From Alphaproteobacteria bacterium (lineage in GTDB: Bacteria > Pseudomonadota > Alphaproteobacteria > Rhizobiales > Rhizobiaceae), in assembly GCA_024742485.1 (NCBI GenBank), contig JANSYK010000001.1:2294001-2358000 (forward strand): DNA of 64,000 nt, written 5' to 3'. Below the pieces are notes generated by a model, which saw nothing but the letters and a program-made list of their open reading frames with translations, ran no database searches and was not told the origin of the DNA. Both the position numbers and the translations under genes were made by a program. Shown piece after piece: positions 43,501 to 51,812 of the stretch (its first letter is position 1; each line of letters opens with the position of its first letter).

Positions 43501-44034
43501 TTCCTGAACGCCGGCCGGGTTGAGGATCGGAATCATCGTGTCGACAAACTGGAATTCAGTCTGATGGGCGTTGGTCGACGACTCGGCAGTGTGATCGTCT
43601 CCCATGAGAGCAAGCACGCCGCCATGGGCGGAACTGCCGGCCAGATTTGCATGGCGAAAGACATCGCCCGTCCGATCGACGCCGGGGCCCTTGCCATACC
43701 AGACGGAAAAAACACCATCGAATTTGCCGTTTCCGTCCAGCTCAGCCTGCTGGGTGCCCCAGCAGGCGGTTGCAGCCAGTTCCTCATTGATCCCCGGTTG
43801 GAAGACGATATCGCTGGACTGGAGCACCGCGCTCGCCTGGATCATCTGCTGATCCAGCGCACCAAGAGGTGAGCCTCGGTAGCCCGAGACAAAACCTGCC
43901 GTATTATATCCTGCGCGTTTGTCGAGGGCCTTTTGCATCAAGAGCAGACGGACCACCGCCTGCGTTCCGGTCACGAAGATCCGGTCCTTTGACAGATCGA
44001 ATTTGTCGTCCAGAGAGACGTCCTGCAGTTCCAT
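40558..44034 (-). CDS. Indolepyruvate ferredoxin oxidoreductase, fused single chain
   Basis: A 1158-residue fused IorA/IorB-type 2-oxoacid:ferredoxin oxidoreductase. Order: alpha-like pyrimidine domain (TAGFVSGYRGSPLGALDQQM), the TPP domain (GIGCHFMAVWMDRDTQGFTQ, then MGGEGAQWVGQQPF), a ferredoxin-type cluster motif (CEGCGDCGIQSNCVS) and a C-terminal gamma-like domain (VGGTGVVTIGAILGMAAHL). Such enzymes oxidatively decarboxylate aryl or branched 2-oxoacids from amino-acid breakdown to acyl-CoA, passing electrons to ferredoxin. ATG 44034 with GGAGGA is chosen. It stands alone. Confidence 0.92.
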   Translation of the reverse strand: MELQDVSLDDKFDLSKDRIFVTGTQAVVRLLLMQKALDKRAGYNTAGFVSGYRGSPLGALDQQMIQASAVLQSSDIVFQPGINEELAATACWGTQQAELDGNGKFDGVFSVWYGKGPGVDRTGDVFRHANLAGSSAHGGVLALMGDDHTAESSTNAHQTEFQFVDTMIPILNPAGVQEIIDYGLFGFALSRFAGTWAAMKCVKDNVESTSSIHAGLNRLSIITPEFDMPPGGLNIRAAELDFLGQEVRLHEYKRAAAAAFIRANGLNRIVFSGGHQARLGIVTVGKSYLDVRQSLSDLGIDEAEANRLGIRLMKVAAPWPLDREDFRGFVDGLEMVIVVEEKRSLIEAQLREVLYGTPHQPVVVGKRDEQGAWLFPVSGALDPNDISVAVGERILRVIGPSEAIDRHVKRIRQFQAMLADMSDIAVRTPYFCSGCPHNSSTKVPEGSVAAAGIGCHFMAVWMDRDTQGFTQMGGEGAQWVGQQPFTRTSHIFQNIGDGTYNHSGTLALRFALSAGSDVTYKILYNDAVAMTGGQSHEGGLTVDEIARQVRAEGVERIALVSDEPDKYPPDMEWPARTTFHHRSEMDAVQRELRTVKGVSVLLYDQTCAAEKRRRRKRGTYPDPDQRVLINELVCEGCGDCGIQSNCVSVQPVNTEFGRKRRIDQSSCNKDFSCLDGFCPSFVTVHGAKLKKAEASATGIDPMQDVSDPHIRLSDDGWACIVTGVGGTGVVTIGAILGMAAHLEGKGCGMIDMAGLAQKGGAVSSHIRIAATPEQINAIRVPAGKADLILGCDLVVSGSRKVLAAVREGDTLFVANTAEVMPGDFTRNADFSLPVERLKRSILKAAGEDRTVYFDGTGAAISLFGNAIAANMFLLGLAYQKGGLPLSAAALEQAIGLNGQAAEMNIAAFRWGRKAAHDPQFVLDRVNAARKTSATHLLSQSPEEALERRRDFLKAYQSKSYAARYVTRIAAVRRAEEAVAGKAGSVTETATRGLFKLMAIKDEYEVARLYTDGSFAAQLDGQFDGWDKLEFHLAPPVLSKTDHSGRPAKRQFGPWVMKLFGILARLRRLRGTWIDPFGYQEERRIERQLLRDYETLLDEVVGTLSADNRKAAADLLGYPDGIRGYGPVKAQSIEAARAALPALKSAFINGKAPAQQAAE

Positions 44035-44138
44035 GGGTCCTCCGCGGCATGGTCGACGGGGTCTGGCGTCCCCTTCCTGCAACATTTGGCAACCGGAAGC
44101 AGAACGTCAAACGATTTTCGGTCTGCGGCGTCCGGTGA

Positions 44139-45332
44139 TCAGAGCCGGCCGGCCCTCTGCTGCAGCATCAAGAACGTATCCTGTGCATATTCTGCGATCT
44201 GGAACCACAGATAGGCATCCCGCCGATAGCCCATATAGGAGTCTAGCAATGTCTTGAACTCAGCATTTTCCGCAGCAATTTCGGCGTATGTTTCCTCTGC
44301 CGCGCTGAAACAGGCAAGCAGGATGTCATGCGAGAAGGGTCGCAGGATCGTTCCCTTTTCGACCAGCGACTTGAGTGCCGGAGGGTTCAGGACATCGTAA
44401 CGGGCGGTGAGGATGGAATTGGCCAGCGCCGATGCGGTGCGCACTGCCTGCTGATAGGATTCAGGCAATTCATTCCATTTGTCCAGATTGATCATGTTGG
44501 TGGCCGCCACACCGCCTTCCCACCAGCCGGGGTAATAGTAGTACTTGGCAACGCGGTTCAATCCGAGTTTGTCGTCATCATAGGGGCCGACAAATTCAGC
44601 CGCATCGATCGTTCCGTTTTCAAGCGACTGGTAAACCCGGTCGGCCGGAATGCTTTGCGGCAACACACCGATCTTTTCGACGATGCTTCCACCAAATCCA
44701 CCGATCCGCAGTCTCAGATCCTGCATATCTTCCAGGGAGTTGATTTCCTTGCGGAACCACCCTCCCATCTGCGCGCCCGTGTTGCCCGCGGGAAAGCTGA
44801 CTACATTCGATTTGGCATAAAAGGCGTTCAGCAGATCCAACCCGCCGCCCTCATAAAGCCAGGCATTCGTCATCCGCTGGTTCAGGCCGAAGGGAACACC
44901 TGTGCCGAAAGCAAAAGCCGGATCCGTCTCCCAGAAATAGTTGGACGCGGTGTGAATCATGTCGACGACGCCGTTCTTGACAGCTTCCAGCCCGCTCACC
45001 TCGTTGACAATCGCGCCGGTGGGAAACACTTCGATGTCAAGATTGCCGTCAGTTGCAGTGCGAACGGAATCGGCAAAGACTTCAGCCGCCCCATAGAGCG
45101 TTTCGAGACGGCTGGGGAACCCGGACGAGAGGCGCCATTTGAATTTCGGTGCCTGTTCCACAACGGCCGGTGCCGCCGGTGCCGGCGCCGTTTCCGCCGG
45201 CGCTGCCGGTTCCGTTGCGGCAGGTGCCGCCGGTTCCGATTCGGTGGTCTGGGCCATCGCCGTTCCAGAAAGGGTAGCCGCGGCAGCCGTGCCCGCCACG
45301 CCGGCTTTCTTGATAAATGTGCGACGGTCCAT
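44139..45332 (-). CDS. TRAP transporter substrate-binding protein (DctP family), orphan
   Basis: A 397-residue DctP-type binding protein. A twin-arginine signal (RRTFIKK at residues 3-9, then a hydrophobic stretch to AMA near 26) is followed by a linker made almost only of Pro, Ala, Glu and Thr (residues about 31-58) before the binding domain starts at KFKWRLSSGFPSRLETLYGA. The family arginine and the ligand pocket text PADRVYQSLENGTIDAAEFV are intact. No small (DctQ) or large (DctM) membrane subunit is nearby, so it must use a distant partner or act otherwise. ATG 45332 with GGAGAG upstream is chosen. Confidence 0.88.
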   Translation of the reverse strand: MDRRTFIKKAGVAGTAAAATLSGTAMAQTTESEPAAPAATEPAAPAETAPAPAAPAVVEQAPKFKWRLSSGFPSRLETLYGAAEVFADSVRTATDGNLDIEVFPTGAIVNEVSGLEAVKNGVVDMIHTASNYFWETDPAFAFGTGVPFGLNQRMTNAWLYEGGGLDLLNAFYAKSNVVSFPAGNTGAQMGGWFRKEINSLEDMQDLRLRIGGFGGSIVEKIGVLPQSIPADRVYQSLENGTIDAAEFVGPYDDDKLGLNRVAKYYYYPGWWEGGVAATNMINLDKWNELPESYQQAVRTASALANSILTARYDVLNPPALKSLVEKGTILRPFSHDILLACFSAAEETYAEIAAENAEFKTLLDSYMGYRRDAYLWFQIAEYAQDTFLMLQQRAGRL

Positions 45333-45535
45333 ATGCGCTCTCCGTTTTGGTCGAAAGATCCTGATCAAACGGCTGCCCCCCAAAGGCAGCATCTTCCGCG
45401 GCGATTAACCACGAATTCAGTCCTTTGATATGGCCCTTGTTGCCATTTCTCAAGGTATTTCGAGGAATTGACAAAGACCGGGCATCAATTCCACTGGTAT
45501 AGTCGCAGCTGGAATCAGTTTTGACGGAGACAAGC

Positions 45536-46309
45536 ATGTCAGGCGCCATTGTGGTCATCCCCGCCGATACACGGCAGCTTGACGGCTATGACTGGCACGC
45601 CAGTCCTGTCCAGTATGCATCCGCCGCGCTGAAGGCGGCCGGTGTCATTCCACTCATTGTTCCGGCATTTGGTTCCGACGGGCCGGATCTTGTGGACACT
45701 GTTCTCGATCGGGTTGATGGCGTGCTGATCAGCGGCGCCCGGAGCAATGTTGACCCGGCCCTTTACGGCGCACCGACAAGCGCCGAGGACGGCCCTTATG
45801 ACCCGGACCGCGACACCACCAGCATGGCGCTTATACGCCGATCAGTCGAGCGCGCCATTCCACTCCTTGCCATTTGTCGAGGCATTCAGGAGCTTAATGT
45901 TGCCTTTGGCGGAACCCTGGCAACGGAAATTCAGGAACAGGAAGGCACGTCGGACCACCGCCGTCCGGAAAGCGATGATCCGGATGTCCGGTTTGGTCTG
46001 CAGCATTCGGTCAATCTGGAACCGGATGGATGTCTGAAGGATATTCTCAACGCACCGTCGGTCCTTGTGAATTCACTGCACCGGCAGGCCATCGGACGGA
46101 TCGCTCCGGGTCTCGATATCGAGGCGCGCGCCGAAGATGGCATCATCGAGGCTGTTTCGGTGTCCAAAGCCCCGGCATTTGCACTCGCGGTACAATGGCA
46201 CCCGGAATATTGGGCCATCACCGACGATACGTCGCAACGTCTGTTCAAAGCCTTCGGCGATGCCGTGCGGGCCTATGCCAAAGTGCGTGGAGACCGGGCT
46301 CCAGTCTGA
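45536..46309 (+). CDS. Gamma-glutamyl-gamma-aminobutyrate hydrolase family (PuuD-like, class I GATase fold)
   Basis: A 257-residue glutamine-amidotransferase-like hydrolase. The nucleophile elbow CRGIQELNVAFGG has Cys at residue 114, and VQWHPEYW holds the catalytic His222/Glu224. PuuD-type enzymes cleave gamma-glutamyl-GABA in putrescine breakdown; here no other puu genes are adjacent, so the actual gamma-glutamyl substrate is uncertain. ATG 45536 with GGAGA upstream is preferred to the earlier TTG of the open frame. It is divergent from the TRAP binding protein. Confidence 0.85.
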   Translation: MSGAIVVIPADTRQLDGYDWHASPVQYASAALKAAGVIPLIVPAFGSDGPDLVDTVLDRVDGVLISGARSNVDPALYGAPTSAEDGPYDPDRDTTSMALIRRSVERAIPLLAICRGIQELNVAFGGTLATEIQEQEGTSDHRRPESDDPDVRFGLQHSVNLEPDGCLKDILNAPSVLVNSLHRQAIGRIAPGLDIEARAEDGIIEAVSVSKAPAFALAVQWHPEYWAITDDTSQRLFKAFGDAVRAYAKVRGDRAPV

Positions 46310-46395
46310 GATCTGTTTCGATTGCAACAGGTCAAATGCCGACCCGAACGGATCCGGGAGATTCTACGCCCGGAACCGGTGCCGGCATTGCAATC

Positions 46396-46878
46396 TTACA
46401 CGCGGTTTTCATCCAGGTGCCGCTTCAATCGGTTGAGCATTGCAAAAAAAGTGTTCAGTTCTTCAGCCTGCCAGCCTTCGAACAACTCCTCAGTCAGCGG
46501 ATCAAACAGTTGCTTTGCGGTACCAAGTGCGCTGCGACCAAGAGGTGTGATGGAAAATAGCCGCGCCCTTCGGTCATCCGGATGCGGCTCGGAGCGAAGA
46601 AAACCCTTCTTCTCGAGTTTTTGGATGGTTTTTGTCGTGCCCGGTTGCGGTTGCTGGAAGGCGTGAGCCACCTCCGTTACCGTGTGCGATTTGTAGTCCT
46701 GGACGCGGAAATGGAGCAGGATCTTGAACTGCGCAAAAGGAACTGGTCCATTCTCGAGCAGCTGATTGGCCCGCGTCGCTGACAACTGGTTGACGATACC
46801 AATCCAGTTCATGATCCGAAATTCTATACCCGCATCAGCAACAGCAGTTTCCTGATCAGCCAATGTGAACCCATCCAT
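46396..46878 (-). CDS. MarR family transcriptional regulator
   Basis: A 160-residue MarR regulator. Text LENGPVPFAQFKILLHF opens the winged-helix region, HTVTEVAHAFQQPQPGTTKT is the recognition area, and KKGFLRSEPHPDDRRARLFS is the wing with the usual Asp-Asp-Arg. ATG 46878 (MDGFTLADQE) is chosen; upstream in frame the DNA is a 24-bp tandem repeat and looks non-coding. Its target is unknown. The PuuD-like gene ends facing it and the DUF4386-type gene lies behind it. Confidence 0.85.
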   Translation of the reverse strand: MDGFTLADQETAVADAGIEFRIMNWIGIVNQLSATRANQLLENGPVPFAQFKILLHFRVQDYKSHTVTEVAHAFQQPQPGTTKTIQKLEKKGFLRSEPHPDDRRARLFSITPLGRSALGTAKQLFDPLTEELFEGWQAEELNTFFAMLNRLKRHLDENRV

Positions 46879-46990
46879 TTTTCTTTGCGTCGTTGTCTGA
46901 TGACCGTAACATCGGACAAAATCGTATTGTGTCAATCCGCAGCCAATCTTCGGGAGTGGCACGGCGAAGCCGAATTCACCTCCCACACAT

Positions 46991-47044
46991 TGAAACGGCA
47001 ATCCGGGCACACCGTGAAACGGCAATCCGGGCACACCGTGAAAC
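46991..47044. repeat. 24-bp tandem repeat (2.25 copies)
   Basis: The unit TGAAACGGCAATCCGGGCAC then ACCG occurs at 46991-47014 and 47015-47038 exactly, with six bases of a third copy. It lies between the MarR gene and the downstream end of the DUF4386-type gene. The unit is a multiple of three but no reading frame through it looks coding. Confidence 0.85.
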
Positions 47045-47064
47045 AAACCTCTTTTGTTTTCGGA

Positions 47065-47904
47065 TTATGACACATAGGTCGGGATGAGGGTTATCAGCGC
47101 ATAGGTCAGTCCAATACCCCAAATCCACATCGGCAGATCACGCTTGCCAATGTCTCCGCGCCTGCATCGAATGAGGTTGACCGCCATCAGCACCAACCAG
47201 GTTGTCCAGAACGCGAACAACCCGCCAGTTAACTCGGCAAATGGCGCAAACGGGCCACCCAATGGCTCCATGGCCACCGCCAGGGTCAGAACACCAAGCC
47301 CAATTCCAATCCGGCCAAGGCTCCTGTCGACAAAAGGCTGTCGGACAATCGCGACACCGAGAAACAGGGTCCAAAAACCCATACCGAGAAATCCAAGATG
47401 CTCGCCGATCGCCATACCGGCATATCTGTTCATAACACCTTCAAGCAAGATGACAACCGATTGTGCGTTGGCATCCGGTGCCGACGCCATGGCCTCAGCC
47501 AGATAGGGAATGACAATTGGCCAGCGGATAAAGCCCATGATCTGGAAGGTGCCGCAAAGCACCCCGAACAAAACGGCAAGAACGAGCATTGGTTCGTCGC
47601 GCCTGGGTGCACATAGCCAGATCAACACAGCCAGCACGGCCTGTGTCAATCCGGTCAGGGCCAGGAGGTAATATGCGGGGACAATGGTTGCAATATCGCC
47701 CATGAAACGGGCGAGGCGTTCGGGTGCCGGTTCCCGAAGGATGTCGGGAAAGTCGAACACCAGCACCAGAGTGAAAAACCCGATGGTCAGCCCGGCCACG
47801 TGGTAAAGCGTGGCGACCAGAAACGCCCAGACGGGATTATCGTCTCTCAAAACCACGTCGGCATCGGAAGTGATATGTCTTTGCATGTCATGACTCGATT
47901 TCAT
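47065..47904 (-). CDS. DUF4386-type integral membrane protein
   Basis: A 279-residue membrane protein with about seven predicted helices (VAGLTIGFFTLVLVFDFPDI, AYYLLALTGLTQAVLAVLIW, GMGFWTLFLGVAIVRQPFVD and others) and no catalytic motif I recognise. Text such as GEHLGFLGMGFWTLF is typical of the DUF4386 group. The start ATG 47904 has AAGGA 8 nt upstream, but both the start and that ribosome site are inside a 46-bp palindrome, so expression may be controlled there. Confidence 0.75.
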   Translation of the reverse strand: MKSSHDMQRHITSDADVVLRDDNPVWAFLVATLYHVAGLTIGFFTLVLVFDFPDILREPAPERLARFMGDIATIVPAYYLLALTGLTQAVLAVLIWLCAPRRDEPMLVLAVLFGVLCGTFQIMGFIRWPIVIPYLAEAMASAPDANAQSVVILLEGVMNRYAGMAIGEHLGFLGMGFWTLFLGVAIVRQPFVDRSLGRIGIGLGVLTLAVAMEPLGGPFAPFAELTGGLFAFWTTWLVLMAVNLIRCRRGDIGKRDLPMWIWGIGLTYALITLIPTYVS

Positions 47905-47949
47905 ATTGCATTCCTTGGAATGAATATAAATATTCCAAGGAATGCAATA
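47904..47949. promoter_or_regulatory. 46-bp hyphenated palindrome over the DUF4386-type start site
   Basis: Perfect 18-bp arms: TATTGCATTCCTTGGAAT (47904-47921) and its exact reverse complement at 47932-47949, separated by 10 AT-rich bases. Each arm also contains ATTCC-NN-GGAAT, so the element can be read as two operators 22 bp apart or as one long RNA hairpin. The hairpin on the minus-strand RNA would bury the ribosome site AAGGA and the A of the start codon. Confidence 0.75.
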
Positions 47950-48071
47950 GATTTTCGAAAGCCCATTCCCATCAGGCATTCGCCTGCATTGAAACGTGCA
48001 TTGTCTCAACCCGGTCTCGTGAGGACCGGGATCGACAGCCGAGGAAGGAAATGAAAACCCAGCCTCGTGGA

Positions 48072-49091
48072 CTAGGGGCTCTTTAATGGTGACGTGGACT
48101 GGCGGATACGCATCTCCGGTTTGATCAAGTGGAGCCCGTCCGCTTCCGTTGAACCATTGAGCTTTTCAAGCAGTGCCCGCGCCGCCATGCGGCCAACCTC
48201 CGCCTGACCGTTCCACACTGTTGTCAATGCCGGTGTGGCGATCGACGCCTCCTCTAGATCATCATAGCCGGTGACCGAAACATCCTTGCCCGGCATCAGT
48301 CCTGCGCGAGCGATGCCATTCATCAGGCCAATTGCGACCAGATCATTCCAGCACACCGCCGCGGTTGGCTTCTGTGGCAATGAGAGAAAATTGACGGCGG
48401 CTTCGAATCCCGATTGTTTGGTGCGCGGTCCCGGGATGCGCAGATTGGGATCGACTTCAATTTGCGCCTTCTCCAGCGCCTCGACATACCCCTCATAGCG
48501 ATGCCGGCCGGTAGAGGTCTGGTCCGTCCCTCCGACCATGGCGATACATCGGTGCCCCAACCCGATCAGATGATTGGTCGCCAGAGCGATGCCATAGGCA
48601 TCATCACCACGGTAGGTCGGCAGGCTGATTTCGTCCACGGACCGGGCGATCAGGATGGCGGGCATCCCGTTGTCTTCGGCAAGCTGAATGTCTTCCGGCG
48701 GCGTCCCGATTGCCGCGGACATGATCACACCGTCACCGCCCAGCTGAAGCAGTGTCTCTATGAAATTGCGTTGTTTTTCGACAGAATCATAGTGATTGGA
48801 CAGGATGAATGTCTGCCGCTGGCGATCGAGTTCACTTTCGATGGCGCCCAGAATTTCTGCATAAAACGGGTTCATGATGTCACGAACCACAACACCGATA
48901 ATCCCCGACCGGGACGTGCGCAGACTGGCAGCCCGCCGATTGTAGATATATCCGAGGGACTGGGCCTGCGCCTTGATCTTGTCCCGTGTCATGTCGGCAA
49001 CAAGCGGGCTGTCGCGCAATGCCAGGGAGACCGTTGCCGTGGACAATCCCAGCGATTCCGCGATCGTGGACAGTTTTACCTTTTGTGCCAA
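48072..49091 (-). CDS. LacI family transcriptional regulator
   Basis: A 339-residue LacI/PurR-type regulator. The HTH is VKLSTIAESLGLSTATVSLA at the N-terminus with the hinge helix following; the rest is a periplasmic-binding-like effector domain (SGIIGVVVRDIMNPFYAEIL, GDGVIMSAAIG, SVTGYDDLEEASIATPALTT). TTG 49091 is preferred because GGAGGGG lies 5-6 nt upstream; a GTG six bases earlier has no room for a ribosome site. No sugar operon is adjacent, so its regulon is elsewhere. Confidence 0.87.
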   Translation of the reverse strand: MAQKVKLSTIAESLGLSTATVSLALRDSPLVADMTRDKIKAQAQSLGYIYNRRAASLRTSRSGIIGVVVRDIMNPFYAEILGAIESELDRQRQTFILSNHYDSVEKQRNFIETLLQLGGDGVIMSAAIGTPPEDIQLAEDNGMPAILIARSVDEISLPTYRGDDAYGIALATNHLIGLGHRCIAMVGGTDQTSTGRHRYEGYVEALEKAQIEVDPNLRIPGPRTKQSGFEAAVNFLSLPQKPTAAVCWNDLVAIGLMNGIARAGLMPGKDVSVTGYDDLEEASIATPALTTVWNGQAEVGRMAARALLEKLNGSTEADGLHLIKPEMRIRQSTSPLKSP

Positions 49092-49203
49092 ACACACCCC
49101 TCCACCGCGCTCGGCGCATGGTCTGGCGTGCCGAACGTATCCATCGATTGTCGTGTTTTAAAATGAAATCTAAATTTTTTAAAGGGTTGCTCGGACAATA
49201 CCA

Positions 49204-49674
49204 TCAATCAAGCGCAGCAACCATGTTGCGTTCCAGCTTGCGCAGCAATTTGGACAATGATTTCAAATCCCTGCTGCTCAGTTGACCGGCGGCCAGCCTG
49301 TGGGAACGGCGAATGGCCTTCTTGACGGTATTGACCGCCTCGCGGCCTGAATCGGTCAAATGAACATGGGATAGTCTCCCGTCGGTCGGTGAGTCCCGTT
49401 TCTCGACAAATCCCTGAACCGCCAGCCGATTGATCGTTTTTGTCATGGTAGGCGCTCGGACACCCAGTTGGTCGGCGATGGCCGAAAGCGACAATCCGTC
49501 CTGAGCATCCAGAGCAAGAATCACCGCATCCTGACCAGCGTAAAGGCCGCAGGACAAGAGCTGGCGGGACAGCAATGTGCGCGAGTAGCGGGCGGTTGTT
49601 GCAAGTTGGGAAAACAGCTCCGGATTTCCCGTGTTCTTCTTTTTCTTGCCGTTGGATTTTTTCTTTTTGGCCAT
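49204..49674 (-). CDS. MarR family transcriptional regulator with Lys-rich N-terminus
   Basis: A 156-residue MarR regulator. The N-terminus is a run of lysines (KKKKSNGKKKK), which may add non-specific DNA contact. The winged helix spans about residues 45-120 (AGQDAVILALDAQDGLSLSA, IADQLGVRAPTMTKTINRLA, KRDSPTDGRLSHVHLT). It starts 211 nt from the creatininase gene, which is divergent and a candidate target. No palindrome stands out between them. Confidence 0.87.
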   Translation of the reverse strand: MAKKKKSNGKKKKNTGNPELFSQLATTARYSRTLLSRQLLSCGLYAGQDAVILALDAQDGLSLSAIADQLGVRAPTMTKTINRLAVQGFVEKRDSPTDGRLSHVHLTDSGREAVNTVKKAIRRSHRLAAGQLSSRDLKSLSKLLRKLERNMVAALD

Positions 49675-49885
49675 CCCGGCCTCCTTCCACCGCCAGCGAC
49701 GGATCCGCGTGGCTGGTCGCCAAAACTATAAACCGTGCGCATTGCGAAATCAAAAATGAAGCAGACGCTTGATCGCCCGCTTGTGGTGACGATAATCTGG
49801 CTGCAGGGCACCGCTGCGGTACCGCACCATCAGCCGGTCCGGATGCCAGCAAACCCTCAATCGGCATGAAGGAAACTGACACGAG

Positions 49886-50677
49886 ATGACGCGTCCGGCA
49901 CCCCGGTGGGAGGATATTGACTGGTCCGATACGACCGGGCGACCCGACAATTGGATCGCGGTGTTGCCACTTGGTGCCCATGAGCAGCATGGGTCGCATC
50001 TTCCACCACAAACCGACACACTGATCGCACGGGGGCTTGTCGAGGCCACCATTGCGTTGCTGCCGGACGATATTCCTGCGACGTTCCTGCCTGCCGAAAC
50101 AGTGGGCTATTCCATCGAGCATCTTGGCTTGGGAGAAACGCGTACGCTCTCCCATTCGGAGGCGATAGACCGCTGGATCGGGATCGCCGAAATGCTGCAC
50201 GGCAAGGGCATTCGCAAATTCCTCATGCTCAATGCCCATGGCGGGAATTCACCCCTGATGACCATCGTCGCAACGGAAGCCCGCCATCGCTTCGACATGC
50301 TGGCCGTCGCCACCAGCTGGACACGCTTCGGCCTGCCGCCCGATACGATTTCCGAAAGGGAAAAGGCCATGGGAATCCACGCCGGTGAAATCGAGACGTC
50401 GGTCATGCTGGCACTTCACCCGGACCTGGTGGATATGAGCAAGGCACAATCCTACCCGACCTTTCAGGAAGACCTCTGTCAAAACGCCCAGCTTCTGCGT
50501 GCCTATGGACCCCACGCCTTCGGCTGGAAAATGCGGGATCTCAATCCTGACGGCGCGACCGGCAATGCGCAGGCGGCAACCGCGCAAGCCGGACGAAAGC
50601 TGATCGACCACAGCGTCTCCGGCATCCTTACCTTGCTGCGCGACATCGACGCTTTCGATCTTCGTCATTTCGAATAG
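49886..50677 (+). CDS. Creatininase family protein
   Basis: A 263-residue metal-dependent amidohydrolase of the creatininase family. Metal and catalytic motifs: LPLGAHEQHGSHLPPQTDT (Glu/His/Asp ligands, residues 31-49), LNAHGGNSPL near residue 116 and GIHAGEIETSVML near 168. Family members open creatinine or similar cyclic amides, or act in cofactor biosynthesis (MftE, FAPy deformylase); this one is not assignable to a substrate. ATG 49886. The downstream CobW gene is 75 nt away. Confidence 0.88.
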   Translation: MTRPAPRWEDIDWSDTTGRPDNWIAVLPLGAHEQHGSHLPPQTDTLIARGLVEATIALLPDDIPATFLPAETVGYSIEHLGLGETRTLSHSEAIDRWIGIAEMLHGKGIRKFLMLNAHGGNSPLMTIVATEARHRFDMLAVATSWTRFGLPPDTISEREKAMGIHAGEIETSVMLALHPDLVDMSKAQSYPTFQEDLCQNAQLLRAYGPHAFGWKMRDLNPDGATGNAQAATAQAGRKLIDHSVSGILTLLRDIDAFDLRHFE

Positions 50678-50752
50678 GGGAATCGTGATTGTTGTCACTG
50701 GTGTGCAGGCCCTCGATTTCCTATATGCAGTCACCAACATCTGGAGCACACC

Positions 50753-51808
50753 ATGAGTGAAGCCGTTAACAGGATTGCAGAACCCATTCCCGTAACTGTC
50801 CTGACCGGCTATCTCGGCGCCGGCAAGACAACCTTGCTCAACCGGATTTTGTCCGAGGATCACGGCAAACGCTATGCTGTTATCGTCAATGAATTCGGTG
50901 AAATCGGCATTGACAATGATCTAATCGTCGAATCGGACGAAGAGATTTACGAGATGAACAATGGCTGTGTGTGCTGCACCGTGCGCGGCGATCTCATCCG
51001 GGTGGTCGAAGGGCTGATGCGACGCCCGGGCCGTTTTGATGCGATCGTCGTCGAAACGACGGGTCTGGCCGACCCTGCCCCGGTCGCACAGACATTCTTC
51101 ATGGATGACGATGTGCGGGCCAAGACCCGTCTCGACGCGGTTGTCGCATTGGTCGATGCCAAGCATTTGCCTCTCCGCCTGAAAGACAGTCGGGAAGCGG
51201 AGGACCAGATTGCTTTTGCGGATGTCGTGTTGTTGAACAAGACCGATCTTGTCGAGGGTGAGGAGCTTGCCCGGCTGGAGCAGGCCATTCGGGCCATCAA
51301 TCCCTCCGCTCGCATACACCGGACCGAAAGAGCCGGCGTCGCCCTTGAAAAGGTTCTTGACCGCGGAGCTTTCGATCTGCAGCGGGCGCTGGAAAACGAT
51401 CCGCATTTCCTCGATCACGGTCACCCCGATCATGCCTGCGGACCCGATTGCGATCACGATCATCATGATCATCACGATCAGGGGCATAGCCATACGGCTG
51501 CCGATATCCATGACGCCAGCGTACAGTCGATATCCCTGCGCGCAGGACCGATGAATCCCGAACGGTTTTTCCCCTGGATTCAGAAGACCACCCAGATTGA
51601 TGGTCCCAACATCTTGCGGCTGAAGGGCATTGTCGCGCTCGACAATGATGAGGATCGCTATGTGGTCCAGGGCATTCACATGATCGTCGAGGGCGACCAT
51701 GAACGACCGTGGAAGCCCGACGAAAAGCGCGAAAGCCGAATTGTCTTTATCGGCCGCGATCTGGATCGGGAGAAACTCAAACGGACCTTCGAGGCCTGCC
51801 AGGCCTGA
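50753..51808 (+). CDS. CobW/COG0523 family GTP-binding metallochaperone
   Basis: A 351-residue G3E GTPase. The P-loop GYLGAGKTTLLNRIL is at residues 19-33, and the metal motif GCVCCTVRGD has cysteines at 72, 74 and 75. A His/Asp-rich loop (about residues 223-252, with HHDHHDQGHSH) can bind zinc or cobalt, and the CobW C-terminal domain follows. Such proteins insert or allocate metals, most often zinc. No Zur box is clear upstream. The WD40 gene begins 4 nt after its stop, so they are cotranscribed. Confidence 0.9.
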   Translation: MSEAVNRIAEPIPVTVLTGYLGAGKTTLLNRILSEDHGKRYAVIVNEFGEIGIDNDLIVESDEEIYEMNNGCVCCTVRGDLIRVVEGLMRRPGRFDAIVVETTGLADPAPVAQTFFMDDDVRAKTRLDAVVALVDAKHLPLRLKDSREAEDQIAFADVVLLNKTDLVEGEELARLEQAIRAINPSARIHRTERAGVALEKVLDRGAFDLQRALENDPHFLDHGHPDHACGPDCDHDHHDHHDQGHSHTAADIHDASVQSISLRAGPMNPERFFPWIQKTTQIDGPNILRLKGIVALDNDEDRYVVQGIHMIVEGDHERPWKPDEKRESRIVFIGRDLDREKLKRTFEACQA

Positions 51809-51812
51809 CATC

